This document shows, piece after piece, positions 25,372 to 35,155 of a stretch of 64,000 nt of DNA (position 1 is its first letter; each line of letters starts with the position of its first letter). Below the pieces are notes generated by a model. It was not told the origin of the DNA and searched no databases. It was given only the letters and a program-made list of their open reading frames with translations. The translations under genes were made by a program, and so were the position numbers. Source of the stretch: Clostridia bacterium (lineage in GTDB: Bacteria > Bacillota > Clostridia > Christensenellales > Aristaeellaceae); the NCBI GenBank assembly GCA_017429265.1, contig JAFRPG010000030.1, forward strand, positions 1-64,000. The letters run 5' to 3'.

Positions 25372-27195
25372 TCAGTCCCAGATCTTCCGCCCGTGGGCGT
25401 CCGGCACGCCGCTGAGCCGATGGAAGAAGGTGTTGACGATGTCGCACCACTCCCGCGCGTCATGGAGCTGCAGGGCCATGCGCTCCCGCGCCTCGGTGCG
25501 ATCCGGCTCCGGCAGCGGAAGGGCGTACAGGGTCTCAGCCATCTTCTGCGTCTGCTCCAGGCCGGCGAAGTGGTCGTCGTAGATGCGCTGGATCAGCGTC
25601 CGCCCGTCGCGCATCACATAGTCGTAGCGCAGGCGGTGGAAGAAGAGCAGGAGCTCATCCGGGCAGGTCGCGGGATCCTCATAGACCGCCTGCATCTCCG
25701 GCGGATACTGGGCCGCGTAGCCCGTGCCCTTCGCCGTGCGGTCGATGCCCACGGCGTCGCGGTTCGCCTTGTGGTAGGTGCCCCAGGCCTGGTACTCGTA
25801 TCCGTCCGGTGAGGGGCCGTAGTGGTTGTTCGGCGAGACCATCCAGCACAGGCCGAGGGGCGCGGTGTACTTCTCGTAGACCGAGCGGCTGTCCAGAAGG
25901 AGGCCGGCCAGCGTCTTCCGCTCATCCGCCGTCAGCCCCGGGTAGGTCAGCCCCACCCAGTCGCGAATCACTTCGGCCGCACGCGGCGCGGGGGACCAGG
26001 CATAGCGTCCGAACGCGTAGAGATTCAGGGCGGCAAAGGGATGCCCGCAGAGGTTGGCGTCCCGGCCCATGTTGCTGACCGCCGCCACGGCGCTCACCGT
26101 CTGCGGGGGCAGGTCCTCGAGCAGCTCGTCCCACATGGGCGGCATGGCGTAGATGTCGATCTGCTGGCCGGTGTATTCCTGGGCCAGCTGCACCTCCAGC
26201 GCCAGGTGTGTCCGCGGCATGGCGTAAAAGGTCGGGGACACGGGCTCCCGGACCTGGAAGTCGAAGGGGCCGTTCTTCACCTGCAGGATCACGTTGTCGT
26301 CAAACTGGCCGTCCAGCGGGGCATAGGTGTCGTACGCGGCGCAGGGGCGGTCGGTATGCGTGTCCCGCCAGTCCTGCATGCAGTTGTAGACGAAGGCGCG
26401 CCAGACCAGCTTGCCGCCGTGGGGCGCGATCGCACGGGCGAGCATGTTCGCGCCCTCGGCGTGGGTCCGTCCGTAGGTGAAGGGGCCGGGCCGGTGCTCG
26501 CTGTCCGCCTTGACGAGGAAGCCGAAGAAGTCCGGGATGGCAGCCCACACCCGGTCGGCGCATTCCTTCCACCAGGCCTGCACACCCGCGTCCAGCGGGT
26601 CCGCGGTGGGTCCGTCCTCCCGCATGGGCTGGGAGAAATCGATGCTGGTCATCAGCCGCACGCCGAAGGGCCGCAGCAGACCGGCGAAAGCCGCCAGCTT
26701 CGGCAGCCAGTCCGCGATCAGGTTCTGGGCCGGCTCATGCACGTTCACGTTGTTGAGGCACAGGACGTTCAGTCCGCAGGAGGCCAGGAGCCTGCCCAGC
26801 CGGCGGATCCGGTCCGGGTCATAGCTGAATTTCCCGCCTTCAAACCACAGGGAGCGGCCGGCATAGCCGCGCTCCACCGTGCCGTCCATGTTGTCCCAGC
26901 AGTCGATCATCCGGCTGTCGTAGAGTGGCTGCTGCAGCCCCTCGGGCAGGGGCCTGCCCAGCTTCAGCGCCTCCAGGCAGGCATAGGTCCCGTAGAGGAT
27001 GCCCGTACGGCCGCCCCGGATCTCCCCCTGCGCTACGGACCAGGCCTCCTCCGGAAGGGAGGCGTCCGGCGCCAGGCGGAACCCGGCCCCGGGCACCTGG
27101 CTCAGTTCAAAGGCGGCTACCTGAGCGGGCTCCGTCAGGTCGGCGGGAACGGGCTTTTCCAGAAAAGGCAGCCAGGAAAGGCGTGACTCTGACAT
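25372..27195 (-). CDS. aguA: GH67 alpha-glucuronidase
   Basis: A 607-residue intracellular enzyme that removes (4-O-methyl-)glucuronic acid from short xylo-oligosaccharides. Family signatures: RMIDCWDNMDGTVERGYAG near 95-113, a TIM barrel with LCLNNVNVHEPA, and GLCWMVSPNNHYGPSPDGYE late in the protein. There is no signal peptide, so aldouronic acids must be imported. It is the last gene of an operon with a GH2 enzyme and a metallo-beta-lactamase-fold protein. The start at 27195 has a modest ribosome binding site (AAAGGA). Confidence 0.93.
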   Translation of the reverse strand: MSESRLSWLPFLEKPVPADLTEPAQVAAFELSQVPGAGFRLAPDASLPEEAWSVAQGEIRGGRTGILYGTYACLEALKLGRPLPEGLQQPLYDSRMIDCWDNMDGTVERGYAGRSLWFEGGKFSYDPDRIRRLGRLLASCGLNVLCLNNVNVHEPAQNLIADWLPKLAAFAGLLRPFGVRLMTSIDFSQPMREDGPTADPLDAGVQAWWKECADRVWAAIPDFFGFLVKADSEHRPGPFTYGRTHAEGANMLARAIAPHGGKLVWRAFVYNCMQDWRDTHTDRPCAAYDTYAPLDGQFDDNVILQVKNGPFDFQVREPVSPTFYAMPRTHLALEVQLAQEYTGQQIDIYAMPPMWDELLEDLPPQTVSAVAAVSNMGRDANLCGHPFAALNLYAFGRYAWSPAPRAAEVIRDWVGLTYPGLTADERKTLAGLLLDSRSVYEKYTAPLGLCWMVSPNNHYGPSPDGYEYQAWGTYHKANRDAVGIDRTAKGTGYAAQYPPEMQAVYEDPATCPDELLLFFHRLRYDYVMRDGRTLIQRIYDDHFAGLEQTQKMAETLYALPLPEPDRTEARERMALQLHDAREWCDIVNTFFHRLSGVPDAHGRKIWD

Positions 27196-27216
27196 ATTCT
27201 GCGCATCCTTTCTGTG

Positions 27217-27999
27217 TCACAGCGCCGCTTTGACGCGGTCGAAGACGATGGTCCCATCCGCCGTCGGATGGGCGGTCACGGTGTCGATCCCCATGCCCGC
27301 GCCCTCCCCGGAGGGTTCCGCCGCGAGGATGACCTCGTCGGTCAGGCCGTTCAGGAAGGACTCGAAGGCCTCCCGCGGGAAGAGCCGGTGCCGGTGGCTG
27401 CACAGGACATGGCGGAACGGCAGTTCCAGCAGCCTGCGCACACTCGCCCGGTAGTCCCGGACGGAGAGCGCTTCCGGGAAGAAGCACCAGGTCACGGGAT
27501 TCCAGTCGTCGCCGGTCAGCAGGAGCTCGCGCTCCGGCACCCACACTACGGCGGAGCCCGGCGTGTGCCCGGGCACGCAGCGGATGTGCGCGGTCATGCC
27601 GCCGAGATCCACAGCTGCGGGCGGCGGCGCGCACGGCGGCATCTCCGCGGCGAGGATCGCCTGCTCATCCACGGCAAGCCCGCGCTGACAGGCGCCCTCG
27701 AGCACATGGCGGCGCCAGTGATCGTTCGTGTAGGTCCGGTAGACCGGTTCGTCCTCCGGGAAAAGCCAGACGCGCTCAAAGCGGTGCGCACCGAGGGCGT
27801 GGTCGTGGTGGCCGTGGGTCAGCAGGACGTCCGTCAGCCTGTCCGTAACGGAGCGCACACAGGCGGCGATGTCCTCCAGGCCGTAGCCCGTATCCACCAG
27901 CAGGGCGCGCTCCTCCCCCGCCAGCAGCGTGACGCACACATCCATCGGGTCCGCGATGTGCCACACGCCGGGCAGGACCTCCGAAAGGGTAAAGCTCAT
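27217..27999 (-). CDS. metallo-beta-lactamase fold hydrolase
   Basis: A 260-residue protein with the zinc motif HGHHDHALGAHRF at about 60-70 and the later PGHTPGSAVVW and DDWNPV metal ligands. It resembles the glyoxalase-II-like branch. The start overlaps the stop of the GH2 gene by 4 bp (ATGA) and it precedes aguA, so it may act on a sugar-derived ester or lactone in the same pathway; this is inference. Confidence 0.85.
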   Translation of the reverse strand: MSFTLSEVLPGVWHIADPMDVCVTLLAGEERALLVDTGYGLEDIAACVRSVTDRLTDVLLTHGHHDHALGAHRFERVWLFPEDEPVYRTYTNDHWRRHVLEGACQRGLAVDEQAILAAEMPPCAPPPAAVDLGGMTAHIRCVPGHTPGSAVVWVPERELLLTGDDWNPVTWCFFPEALSVRDYRASVRRLLELPFRHVLCSHRHRLFPREAFESFLNGLTDEVILAAEPSGEGAGMGIDTVTAHPTADGTIVFDRVKAAL

Positions 28000-30900
28000 A
28001 CGCTCGCCTCCTGTTCAAACCGCAGGCCGAAGAAGTCAAACTGCGCGCCGGGCAGGAAGACGAAGGCCGCCTCGCAGACCCCCGCAGGCACGTTCAGGCC
28101 GAAGCGCTGCGTCTCGCCCGCGTCCCTGCGGAACAGGCACATCTGCGTCGTCTGCTCACCCGCCGCGTCGGTCAGGCGGACATTGACGGAGCAGGCCGGG
28201 ATCGCCGTCGCGCCGCGCAGGCACAGGGTCCTCGCCCCGCCCGCGTCGAAGTCCATGCCGCGGAAGACCAGGGTCACGTTGTTGCCGATGCCCTCCACGC
28301 CGCGCTCCGTCTTCCGGAAGTCGTCGCCGTAGATCTCGTCGGCCTCCAGCGGGTTCAGGGTCAGGTCCGCCCGGTTCAGCCGCCGGAAGGAGAAGCCCCG
28401 CATGTGCACCTTCTTGTCCAGGGTGAAGCACAGGGTCTGCAGGCCCGTGATGCGCTCCGGCAGCTTCCAGGTCTCGTTCTGGTAAACGTTCCAGACCGAA
28501 GGCTTCTGATAGTGCAGGACCGCGATCTCCCGGCCGCCGTCCCGCGGGTCGCCCAGCCACAGACGCAGGTCGTAGGCGTCGCCGTTCAGGGCGAAGATCG
28601 GGACGGTGATCTCGTCCGAGCCTACCGGGCCGAAATCGACGCCCGTGAAGCCCACCATGCTCTCCCCCTCGCGCGCGAAGGCGATGCCCTGCTCGTTCCC
28701 CGCGCCGATATCGCCCTCGTGCAGGTCGTACAGCCCCGCCGTCACAAAGCCGTAGGGGGCGAGGTTGGCCTGGCCGAAGCCCTCCGCGGTGAACTCGAGC
28801 TGGGAGAGGATGCGCGCGTGCGTGTCGCCGTTGGTGACCGTCGCGCGCAGGCAGAAGGCCCCGTCGCCCTGGGCCGTCACGCGGACGCCGCCCGGGATCG
28901 GTTCGGTCTTCGCGCACGGACTGGTGATGCCCGCCGCGTTGACGATGCGGAAGGCAGGTTCCTCCCCCGTCGCCTGAGGCAGACAGGAAACACGCAGGTC
29001 GACGGTGGGATGCTCCGGCGTCAGGGCCGTGCCGCCCTCCGCGCGCAGGTCGATGCGGCGGATCTCCCGCCGGTCGGCCGCTTCGATGTGCCGGATGACC
29101 GGCGGCACCGTATCCGCCGCGCGCTCCGCGGCCGCCGCGGTCAGGTGACATACGGCGGGCTGCATGCCCGGAGCCTCAAAGCGGACCGTGATCGCGCCCG
29201 GCTCCTTCGCCATGCCGACGACCGCGAGCAGCATCCCGGAAAAGAGCCGCCGGCTGTCCTGGCGGTAGCCGTCTGGGTCGGTGGAATCGCCGTTGTCCAC
29301 GCCGATCAGGTGAGCAGGGCCCTCCACCGTCACGTGCACGCGGTCCGCCGCGTTCTCGACGGGCAGTCCCTGCTCGTCCAGGGCGCGCACCGTGAGGAAG
29401 CATACATCCTCGCCGTCGGCCAGGACGGACGTGCCGGAAGCCTCGGCGTGCAGACGCACCGGCTCGCCCGGCGTGGCCCGCATGGTCTGGGCCCGCAGAT
29501 GGCCGGCTGCATCGTAGCAGCGCGCCTGAAGCACGCCCGGTGCAAAGGGGATGCGCCACAGGGCCAGCGAACGCTCCGCGTCCTGCTGATCCACGTCCCG
29601 CGTGCCCAGCGAGACCCCGTTGAGAAAGAGCTCGGCCCTCGCGCAGTTGGTCATCACGGGCACATCGATCATCTGGCCCTCGTTCCAGTCCCAGGTGACG
29701 CCGATGTGCGCCATGGGCCGGTCCGTCCAGGCCGCCCGGAAGCGGTGGAAGCTGTCCTTCGGGAAGCAGGCCGTGTCCGCCTGTCCGAAGTAGCAGGAGC
29801 GCGTGTGGTAGGGGGTCGGCTCACCGATGTAATCGATGCCGGACCAGATGAACTGGCCCATCGTGTAGGGGTTGTTCAGGTCGTCCGCCAGCAGCCGGCC
29901 CAGGTCCGTCGCGCCCCAGGAGGTGTTGCTGTTGCCCAGGGCCGAGCACTGCAGGTCCTCGTCCGAGAGAATCTGCGCGCTGTACGGGAAGTGATAGATC
30001 CCACGGGAGGAGAGCATGGAGCCGGTCTCGCTGCCGTAGATCACCCAGTCCGGGTGCTCGGCGTGATGGCTGTCGTAGCACTTCTCGCCGTAGTTGTAGC
30101 CCGCCAGCTTCAGCACGTCGGCGCACTTCTGCGCGCCCTCCCAGGGCATGTAGTTGGAGCCGATGGTGACGCCCGCGTGGCCGTCCGGATCGTGCAGGCG
30201 CACGTTGTCGCGCAGCATGCGGGTGATGTCGGGGGCTTTCGGATTGCCGAAGGTGTCGTAGATCTCGTTGCCGATCGACCAGAGGATCACGCAGGGATGG
30301 TTCCGGTCGCGGCGCACCCAGCTCGCCACGTCCTCCTCCACGCATTCGTCAAAGAAGCGGGCGTAGTCGTAGGTGGTCTTGGGCAGCTGCCACATGTCAA
30401 AGGCCTCGTCGACGACGAGGATCCCGAGACGGTCGCAGAGGTCGAGCAGGGCCGACGCGGGCGGATTGTGGGAGGTGCGCAGGGCGTTGACGCCCATGTC
30501 CTGCATCAGGCGGAGCTGACGCTCGGCAGCCTTCGGATGGAAGGCGCTGCCGAACAGGCCGAGGTCGTGGTGGAGGCAGACGCCGTGGAGCTTCACCCGC
30601 TCCCCGTTGAGCAGGAAGCCGCGGTCGGGATCGAAGACGATCTCCCGGAAGCCCAGCGGGATGTCAAGCGCGTCCTCCCCGAGGGTCACCCGCATCCGGT
30701 ACAGGGTCGGCTCCTCCGCAGACCAGCGGCGGGGGGAGGTCACGGCCATCGACGCGCGGGCGGTACCGTCCTTCACGGTGGCCGACACCGACGCGGTTTC
30801 CATGCCTTCCGGATCCGTCAGAACAAAGGTCACGGTCTCCCCGTCCGCGTGCGCGGCCTCGGCGGAGCAGTCGACCGTCCAGCGCGTCCCGTCCCGCTTC

Positions 30901-31364
30901 GGGGTCAGGTAAACGCCGTCCGTCACGAGGTGCGCCTTCCGCCAGTGGCCCAGCGTGACATCGCGGAAGATGCCCGCGCCGGAATACCAGCGGGAGTTGG
31001 GGCTGCGGTGGCGGACGCAGACCGTCAGCTCGTTGTCCCCGGCGCGCAGACAGCCGGTCAGGTCGGCGTCGAAGGCGGTGTAGCCGTAGCGATGGGTGCG
31101 GACGACCGTTCCGTTCACGGCGACGTCGCAGTCCATGTAGACGCCGTCGAAGCGCAGCTGCCAGACGTCGCCCTCCTCCCCCGCGGGCACGGACAGAATG
31201 CGGCGGTAGAGGCCGTCCGCTGTCTCGTACAGATCATTCTCCTGGGAGATCAGCCAGTCATGGGGCAGGGAAACCCGCCGCCACGCGGTCTCCGGCACGT
31301 CATTCGGGGCGGTTCCGGGCGCCGCTTTGCAAAAAAACCACTGTTCGTTGAATCGTGTGCGCAT
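27996..31364 (-). CDS. GH2 family glycoside hydrolase (beta-galactosidase/beta-glucuronidase type), multidomain
   Basis: The 1122 residues lack a signal peptide. An N-terminal sugar-binding jelly roll (WRRVSLPHDWLI) and an Ig-like domain are followed by a TIM barrel with acid/base Glu in ILWSIGNEIYD and nucleophile Glu in YGSETGS. A DUF4982-like Ig domain and a C-terminal region with carbohydrate-binding-module character complete the protein. Substrate specificity is not readable; beta-galactosidase, glucuronidase and xylosidase-like members all have this layout. The ATG at 31364 with GGAG at 8 nt was chosen over the frame start at 31397. First gene of the operon. Confidence 0.9.
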   Translation of the reverse strand: MRTRFNEQWFFCKAAPGTAPNDVPETAWRRVSLPHDWLISQENDLYETADGLYRRILSVPAGEEGDVWQLRFDGVYMDCDVAVNGTVVRTHRYGYTAFDADLTGCLRAGDNELTVCVRHRSPNSRWYSGAGIFRDVTLGHWRKAHLVTDGVYLTPKRDGTRWTVDCSAEAAHADGETVTFVLTDPEGMETASVSATVKDGTARASMAVTSPRRWSAEEPTLYRMRVTLGEDALDIPLGFREIVFDPDRGFLLNGERVKLHGVCLHHDLGLFGSAFHPKAAERQLRLMQDMGVNALRTSHNPPASALLDLCDRLGILVVDEAFDMWQLPKTTYDYARFFDECVEEDVASWVRRDRNHPCVILWSIGNEIYDTFGNPKAPDITRMLRDNVRLHDPDGHAGVTIGSNYMPWEGAQKCADVLKLAGYNYGEKCYDSHHAEHPDWVIYGSETGSMLSSRGIYHFPYSAQILSDEDLQCSALGNSNTSWGATDLGRLLADDLNNPYTMGQFIWSGIDYIGEPTPYHTRSCYFGQADTACFPKDSFHRFRAAWTDRPMAHIGVTWDWNEGQMIDVPVMTNCARAELFLNGVSLGTRDVDQQDAERSLALWRIPFAPGVLQARCYDAAGHLRAQTMRATPGEPVRLHAEASGTSVLADGEDVCFLTVRALDEQGLPVENAADRVHVTVEGPAHLIGVDNGDSTDPDGYRQDSRRLFSGMLLAVVGMAKEPGAITVRFEAPGMQPAVCHLTAAAAERAADTVPPVIRHIEAADRREIRRIDLRAEGGTALTPEHPTVDLRVSCLPQATGEEPAFRIVNAAGITSPCAKTEPIPGGVRVTAQGDGAFCLRATVTNGDTHARILSQLEFTAEGFGQANLAPYGFVTAGLYDLHEGDIGAGNEQGIAFAREGESMVGFTGVDFGPVGSDEITVPIFALNGDAYDLRLWLGDPRDGGREIAVLHYQKPSVWNVYQNETWKLPERITGLQTLCFTLDKKVHMRGFSFRRLNRADLTLNPLEADEIYGDDFRKTERGVEGIGNNVTLVFRGMDFDAGGARTLCLRGATAIPACSVNVRLTDAAGEQTTQMCLFRRDAGETQRFGLNVPAGVCEAAFVFLPGAQFDFFGLRFEQEASV

Positions 31365-31414
31365 GCATCTCACTCCAGTCCCTTCCGGGAAGGGCATTCG
31401 GGTCAGCCAGATGC

Positions 31415-31443
31415 ATTATCGCAGGAAGTGCAGCGCTTGTCAA
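31415..31443 (-). promoter_or_regulatory. promoter of the GH2-MBL-GH67 operon
   Basis: On the minus strand TTGACA (31438-31443), 17 bp, GATAAT (31415-31420). Confidence 0.75.
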
Positions 31444-31508
31444 TCCGCGCTTTCGGTCCTTTTCGGGCTTCTTTTCCGGACCCGCACACATCTGCCGGGG
31501 AATTCCCC

Positions 31509-31537
31509 TTGTCATTTGCGCCTTCAGCGTGTATAAT
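31509..31537 (+). promoter_or_regulatory. promoter of the phosphoribosyltransferase-like gene
   Basis: TTGTCA, 17 bp, TATAAT, 38 bp before the start codon. Confidence 0.75.
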
Positions 31538-31575
31538 ACAGACAAGCGTAAAACCGACACGAGGAGTGAGGCATC

Positions 31576-32217
31576 ATGGCCATTCAGATCATGGAATTCC
31601 CGAACCGGAACGGCAACCTTCCGCTGCGCATCGCCCGCGGTCATTTCGCCACGAGCCACAGCCATATCAACTACTACATCGACCTCACCATGACCAAGCA
31701 TCGCCTCAGCGAAGCCCGGATCGCGGCGCAGGAGCTGTGCGACAAGTTCTACTCCACCACCATCATCGACACGATCCTCTGCCTCGACGGCACCGAGGTC
31801 ATCGGCGCCTGCATGGCCAGCGAGCTGACCCGCACCGGCCACGCCAACATGAACGCGCACCGCACGATCTATGTCGCCACGCCCGAGCACGTCTCCGGCT
31901 CCCAGCTGATCTTCCGCGACAACACGGCGCCGATGATCGTCGGCAAGCACGTGGTCGTCCTGGCCGCATCGGTCACCACGGGCTACACGGCTCAGGCCGC
32001 CCTGGAGGCGGTCCGCTACTACTGCGGCATCCCGGTGGGTCTGTGTGCGATCTTCTCCAGCGTGGATGAGTGCGAGGGCTTCCCGGTGATGAGCATCTAC
32101 GATACGCGCAACGACCTGTTCGACTATGTCAGCACCTCCTCCCACGACTGTCCGCTGTGCAAGGCCGGCATCAAGCTCGATGCCATGGTCAACAGCCACG
32201 GCATCTCGAGCTTCTGA
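31576..32217 (+). CDS. type I phosphoribosyltransferase-fold protein, probably orotate-PRTase-like
   Basis: A 213-residue soluble protein. The segment VVVLAASVTTGYTAQAA is the expected PRPP loop strand-turn-helix, but the usual acidic pair before the TTG (DD or DE) is replaced by Ala-Ser, so normal PRPP chemistry is doubtful. An N-terminal MEFPNRNGNLPLRIARGHFA segment and a C-terminal CPLCKAG are also present. Similar clostridial proteins are often labelled orotate phosphoribosyltransferase. It stands alone and its true substrate is unknown. The ATG at 31576 follows GAGGAG. Confidence 0.7.
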   Translation: MAIQIMEFPNRNGNLPLRIARGHFATSHSHINYYIDLTMTKHRLSEARIAAQELCDKFYSTTIIDTILCLDGTEVIGACMASELTRTGHANMNAHRTIYVATPEHVSGSQLIFRDNTAPMIVGKHVVVLAASVTTGYTAQAALEAVRYYCGIPVGLCAIFSSVDECEGFPVMSIYDTRNDLFDYVSTSSHDCPLCKAGIKLDAMVNSHGISSF

Positions 32218-32307
32218 TCCGTGCGCTTTTTCCGTCCGGTATGCCGTTCCGGCTCATGACGGATTTTCTTCGTGACCGGCCCCGTACCGGCCATCCCCGC
32301 GCGTATA

Positions 32308-32337
32308 CGAAAACCGGCCGTTTCCGGCCGGTTTTCG
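32308..32337. terminator. bidirectional terminator between convergent genes
   Basis: A 12-bp stem, CGAAAACCGGCC with GGCCGGTTTTCG. The A/T ends of the stem provide a U-tract on both strands, serving the phosphoribosyltransferase-like gene and the SH3 gene. Confidence 0.85.
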
Positions 32338-32357
32338 TGTGGTCTTTTTTCCGCTGA

Positions 32358-33485
32358 TTACCTGGCGGGGATGAAGTCGAGCTCACTGAGGAAGTCGACG
32401 CACATCCTGATCTGCTCATCAGTGAGCCTGGCGTCGGCTGCCTGGGAGTTGGGCGTCATGAGGAACTCGATGAAGTAACCCTCATAGACGGACATGATGT
32501 CCACAAAGTCCTCGTTCTCACCGGTCTCCCGGGCCACCAGCAGCTTGGTGCCGTAGGCGGTCTCGGTGTAGGTGATCTCCACGTCGTCCATCTCGGTGAA
32601 GGTCCCCTCGAGGAGCTTGAGGTCCTCCTCGTGCAGGTCGTTCATCCGCTTCACGTTGTAATACTCCTCGCTGAAGGCGACGGTCAGCTGAAGGGTGGGC
32701 TTCTCCTTGTCGGTGGGCGTGATCATGGCGCTGATCTTGGAGCCCTTGCCGTTGACCAGCTGCATGCTGTAGCCTTCCGGCAGCCTGCACTGCAGGGTGA
32801 AGGCACCGTTGACATCCAGCCGGCCCATCTGCGTCTTGGCGGGCTCATCGGACTCGATGGGCATGCCGAGGACATTCACATAGTTCTTGCTGATGTAGCC
32901 GGTCTTTTTGGAGCGGGAGTCGATCGCCTGATACCACTTCTCGGTCTCGCCGATGGCGGTCAGTTCACGGCCGTCGGGAAGGGACATGATGCGCTCCGCG
33001 GCCACACCGGGGCCGGTGCGGAAGTTGACCCAGCCGGAGGGGCGGGACGCGCGCACGGAGATGGTGAAGGGCTTTTCGATCTCCCGGAAGGTGGACTTCT
33101 GGTGGCTGAGCTCCGCCGCGTTCGCCTGTCTCTCCTCCTGCTCCTTCTTGGACGGCTTGGTCGTCGAGAGGTAGCGGGTGTACACATAGCCCGTGCCGCC
33201 CTTGTACTGGATCGCGGACCAGTCGGTATTCACGATCACGGGGCTGAGCACGGTGACCTTTGCGCCGAATTCGAGCTGGCCGATGACGTTGCTGCCGGTG
33301 ATCGGCTCGCTGCGGACGTTCAGGTTTCCGCCCTTAGCGGTGCGGACATACATGGTCTTGGGCCATTCCGCGGGGTCGATGCCCATGATTTCCTCGTCGG
33401 ACTTGTAGCCTTCCTCCGCCAGGGAGGCGGGGATCAGGGCCGCCAGCATGAGGACAGCCAGCAGCAGGGTGACGATGCGCTTCAT
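32358..33485 (-). CDS. secreted SH3-domain protein
   Basis: A 375-residue exported protein: signal peptide (to about residue 24), then two bacterial SH3 domains (about 45-110, NLNVRSEPITGSNVIGQLEF; and about 145-205, VNFRTGPGVAAERIMSLPDG). A C-terminal domain of about 160 residues is unrecognised. Bacterial SH3 domains bind peptidoglycan peptides, so a wall-associated role is likely. The ATG at 33485 follows GGAGG; a TTG three bases upstream is less likely. It is downstream of ftsZ but separated by a strong terminator. Confidence 0.82.
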   Translation of the reverse strand: MKRIVTLLLAVLMLAALIPASLAEEGYKSDEEIMGIDPAEWPKTMYVRTAKGGNLNVRSEPITGSNVIGQLEFGAKVTVLSPVIVNTDWSAIQYKGGTGYVYTRYLSTTKPSKKEQEERQANAAELSHQKSTFREIEKPFTISVRASRPSGWVNFRTGPGVAAERIMSLPDGRELTAIGETEKWYQAIDSRSKKTGYISKNYVNVLGMPIESDEPAKTQMGRLDVNGAFTLQCRLPEGYSMQLVNGKGSKISAMITPTDKEKPTLQLTVAFSEEYYNVKRMNDLHEEDLKLLEGTFTEMDDVEITYTETAYGTKLLVARETGENEDFVDIMSVYEGYFIEFLMTPNSQAADARLTDEQIRMCVDFLSELDFIPAR

Positions 33486-33596
33486 CAAGATGATTCCTCC
33501 TTGTATGATCAGTACCGCAGCGGGTGCGGCATCATCGTTGTCCAGTCTTTGATACGCCGGAGCGGAAGGGATGGCAGCCGGGCTGCCGTCTGTTCC

Positions 33597-33637
33597 GAAG
33601 AAAACCGCGACGCCCGTCCGGAGTCGCGGTTTTCTTC
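33597..33637 (-). terminator. terminator of ftsAZ
   Basis: A 15-bp perfect stem, GAAGAAAACCGCGAC with GTCGCGGTTTTCTTC, 5 bp beyond the ftsZ stop codon. Confidence 0.85.
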
Positions 33638-33641
33638 GGTG

Positions 33642-35084
33642 TCAGCGGTTCTTGCGCAGGAAGGCGGGCACGCCGCGATCGTCCTTCTCCATCGCGCCGG
33701 TGTTGCCGGAGACCGCTCCGTTGACGGGTGCAAGGGGCTGCGTGTTCGCGCCGAAGGTCGCCTGGTAGGGCGACTGGACCGGCTGCTGGCTGAAGGGCAT
33801 GCCCTGGTTGTACATGGGCTGCACGGGCTGCACCGGCTGGGTCGGCTGCTGCTGGAAGGGCGGATAAGCCTGCTGCTGGAAAGGCGGATAGGACGGCTGC
33901 TGGGACGGAACGCCCATCGCCGGACGGCCGGCGGACAGGAAGGGGTTCTCCGTCTGCGAGGGAGCCGGACGGGCCGCGGGCTGGGCGGCCGGCGTCTGCT
34001 CACGGGCCGGAGCCTGCGCCTTGGGGGTGGCGTACGGGGAATTGTAGCTGTATCCGCCGGAACTGCCGTACAGGCGCTCGTGCTGGAGCTCACGGCTGTT
34101 CTTCGCCGGCTCTCTCGGCGGGAAGGGCGTCTTCTCAAAGCCGGTGGCGATGACCGTCACGCGGACCTCGTCGCCCATCGCTTCGTCGATGCCGGCGCCG
34201 AAGATGATGTTGGCCTCCGGATCGGCGGCCTGCATGACCATGTCCGCCGCCTCATTGATGTCCATGATCGAGACATCGGGGCCGCCGGTGATGTTGATCA
34301 GCACGGCGCGCGCACCGTCGATGTTGGTCTCCAGCAGCGGGGAGGCGATGGCTTCCTTGGCCGCGTTGACCATCTTGTTCTCGCCGCTGCCCACGCCGAT
34401 GCCCATGTGGGCCATACCGCCGGACTCCATGACCGTGCGGACGTCCGCAAAGTCGAGGTTGATCAGAGCGGGAACGGCGATCAGATCGCTGATGCCCTGG
34501 ATGCCCTGACGCAGGACATCGTCCGCGGTGCGGAAGGCTTCGAGGAGGGTCGTGCCTTTGCTGGACACCTTGAGCAGGCTGTCGTTGGGGATCACCACGA
34601 GGGTGTCGACGCGCTGCTTGAGCTCGGCGATGCCGCCCTCGGCGTTCTTCATGCGCTGCTTGCCCTCAAAGGTGAAGGGCTTGGTGACCACCGCGATGGT
34701 CAGGGCGCCCAGATCGCGGGCAACCTCAGCCACCACCGGGGCCGCGCCTGTACCGGTGCCGCCGCCCATGCCGGCGGTCACGAACACCAAATCGGCGCCG
34801 GTCAGCGCCTGAGCGATCTCTTCCTTGCTCTCCTCAGCGGCACGACGGCCCACCTCAGGCACGGCGCCTGCGCCGAGGCCCTTGGTCATCTTCTCGCCGA
34901 TCTGGATCCGCGTCTGGGCCTTGGACATGCTCAGCTGCTGGCGGTCCGTATTGACCGCGATAAATTCCACACCGCGCAGTCCGGCGTCCACCATGCGGTC
35001 CAGGGCGTTTCCGCCGCCGCCGCCGCAGCCGACCACCTTGATGGAAGCAAAATTCAACTGTTCATCGTTCTGAAACTCGATCAC
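33642..35084 (-). CDS. ftsZ: cell division protein FtsZ
   Basis: A 480-residue tubulin-like GTPase that builds the division ring. The GTP-binding loop [11 protein letters not shown] is present. The globular part ends near residue 320. A linker of about 140 residues rich in Gln, Pro and Tyr follows, including two PPFQQQ repeats, and the protein ends with the conserved peptide [10 protein letters not shown] that binds FtsA. It starts with GTG at 35084 behind GAGGAGG; the upstream TTG in the same frame sits inside that ribosome binding site. Confidence 0.97.
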   Translation of the reverse strand: MIEFQNDEQLNFASIKVVGCGGGGGNALDRMVDAGLRGVEFIAVNTDRQQLSMSKAQTRIQIGEKMTKGLGAGAVPEVGRRAAEESKEEIAQALTGADLVFVTAGMGGGTGTGAAPVVAEVARDLGALTIAVVTKPFTFEGKQRMKNAEGGIAELKQRVDTLVVIPNDSLLKVSSKGTTLLEAFRTADDVLRQGIQGISDLIAVPALINLDFADVRTVMESGGMAHMGIGVGSGENKMVNAAKEAIASPLLETNIDGARAVLINITGGPDVSIMDINEAADMVMQAADPEANIIFGAGIDEAMGDEVRVTVIATGFEKTPFPPREPAKNSRELQHERLYGSSGGYSYNSPYATPKAQAPAREQTPAAQPAARPAPSQTENPFLSAGRPAMGVPSQQPSYPPFQQQAYPPFQQQPTQPVQPVQPMYNQGMPFSQQPVQSPYQATFGANTQPLAPVNGAVSGNTGAMEKDDRGVPAFLRKNR

Positions 35085-35155
35085 GATGCATCCTCCTCGC
35101 AATTATGGCATTTCGGGCACAAGCCTGGATGAGCCAGGCGGGATTCGGGGAAAGA

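Noticed and set aside
28404..32069. Plus-strand open frame of 1221 codons opposite the GH2 gene
   Set aside because: It covers GH2 antisense, the intergenic promoters and part of the next gene in a wrong frame; the translation is Arg/Ala/Val-rich without any domain.
35085..35155. ATG inside the ftsZ ribosome binding site region as the ftsZ start
   Set aside because: It is out of frame; the in-frame TTG at 35102 overlaps the GAGGAGG site, so GTG 35084 is the better start.
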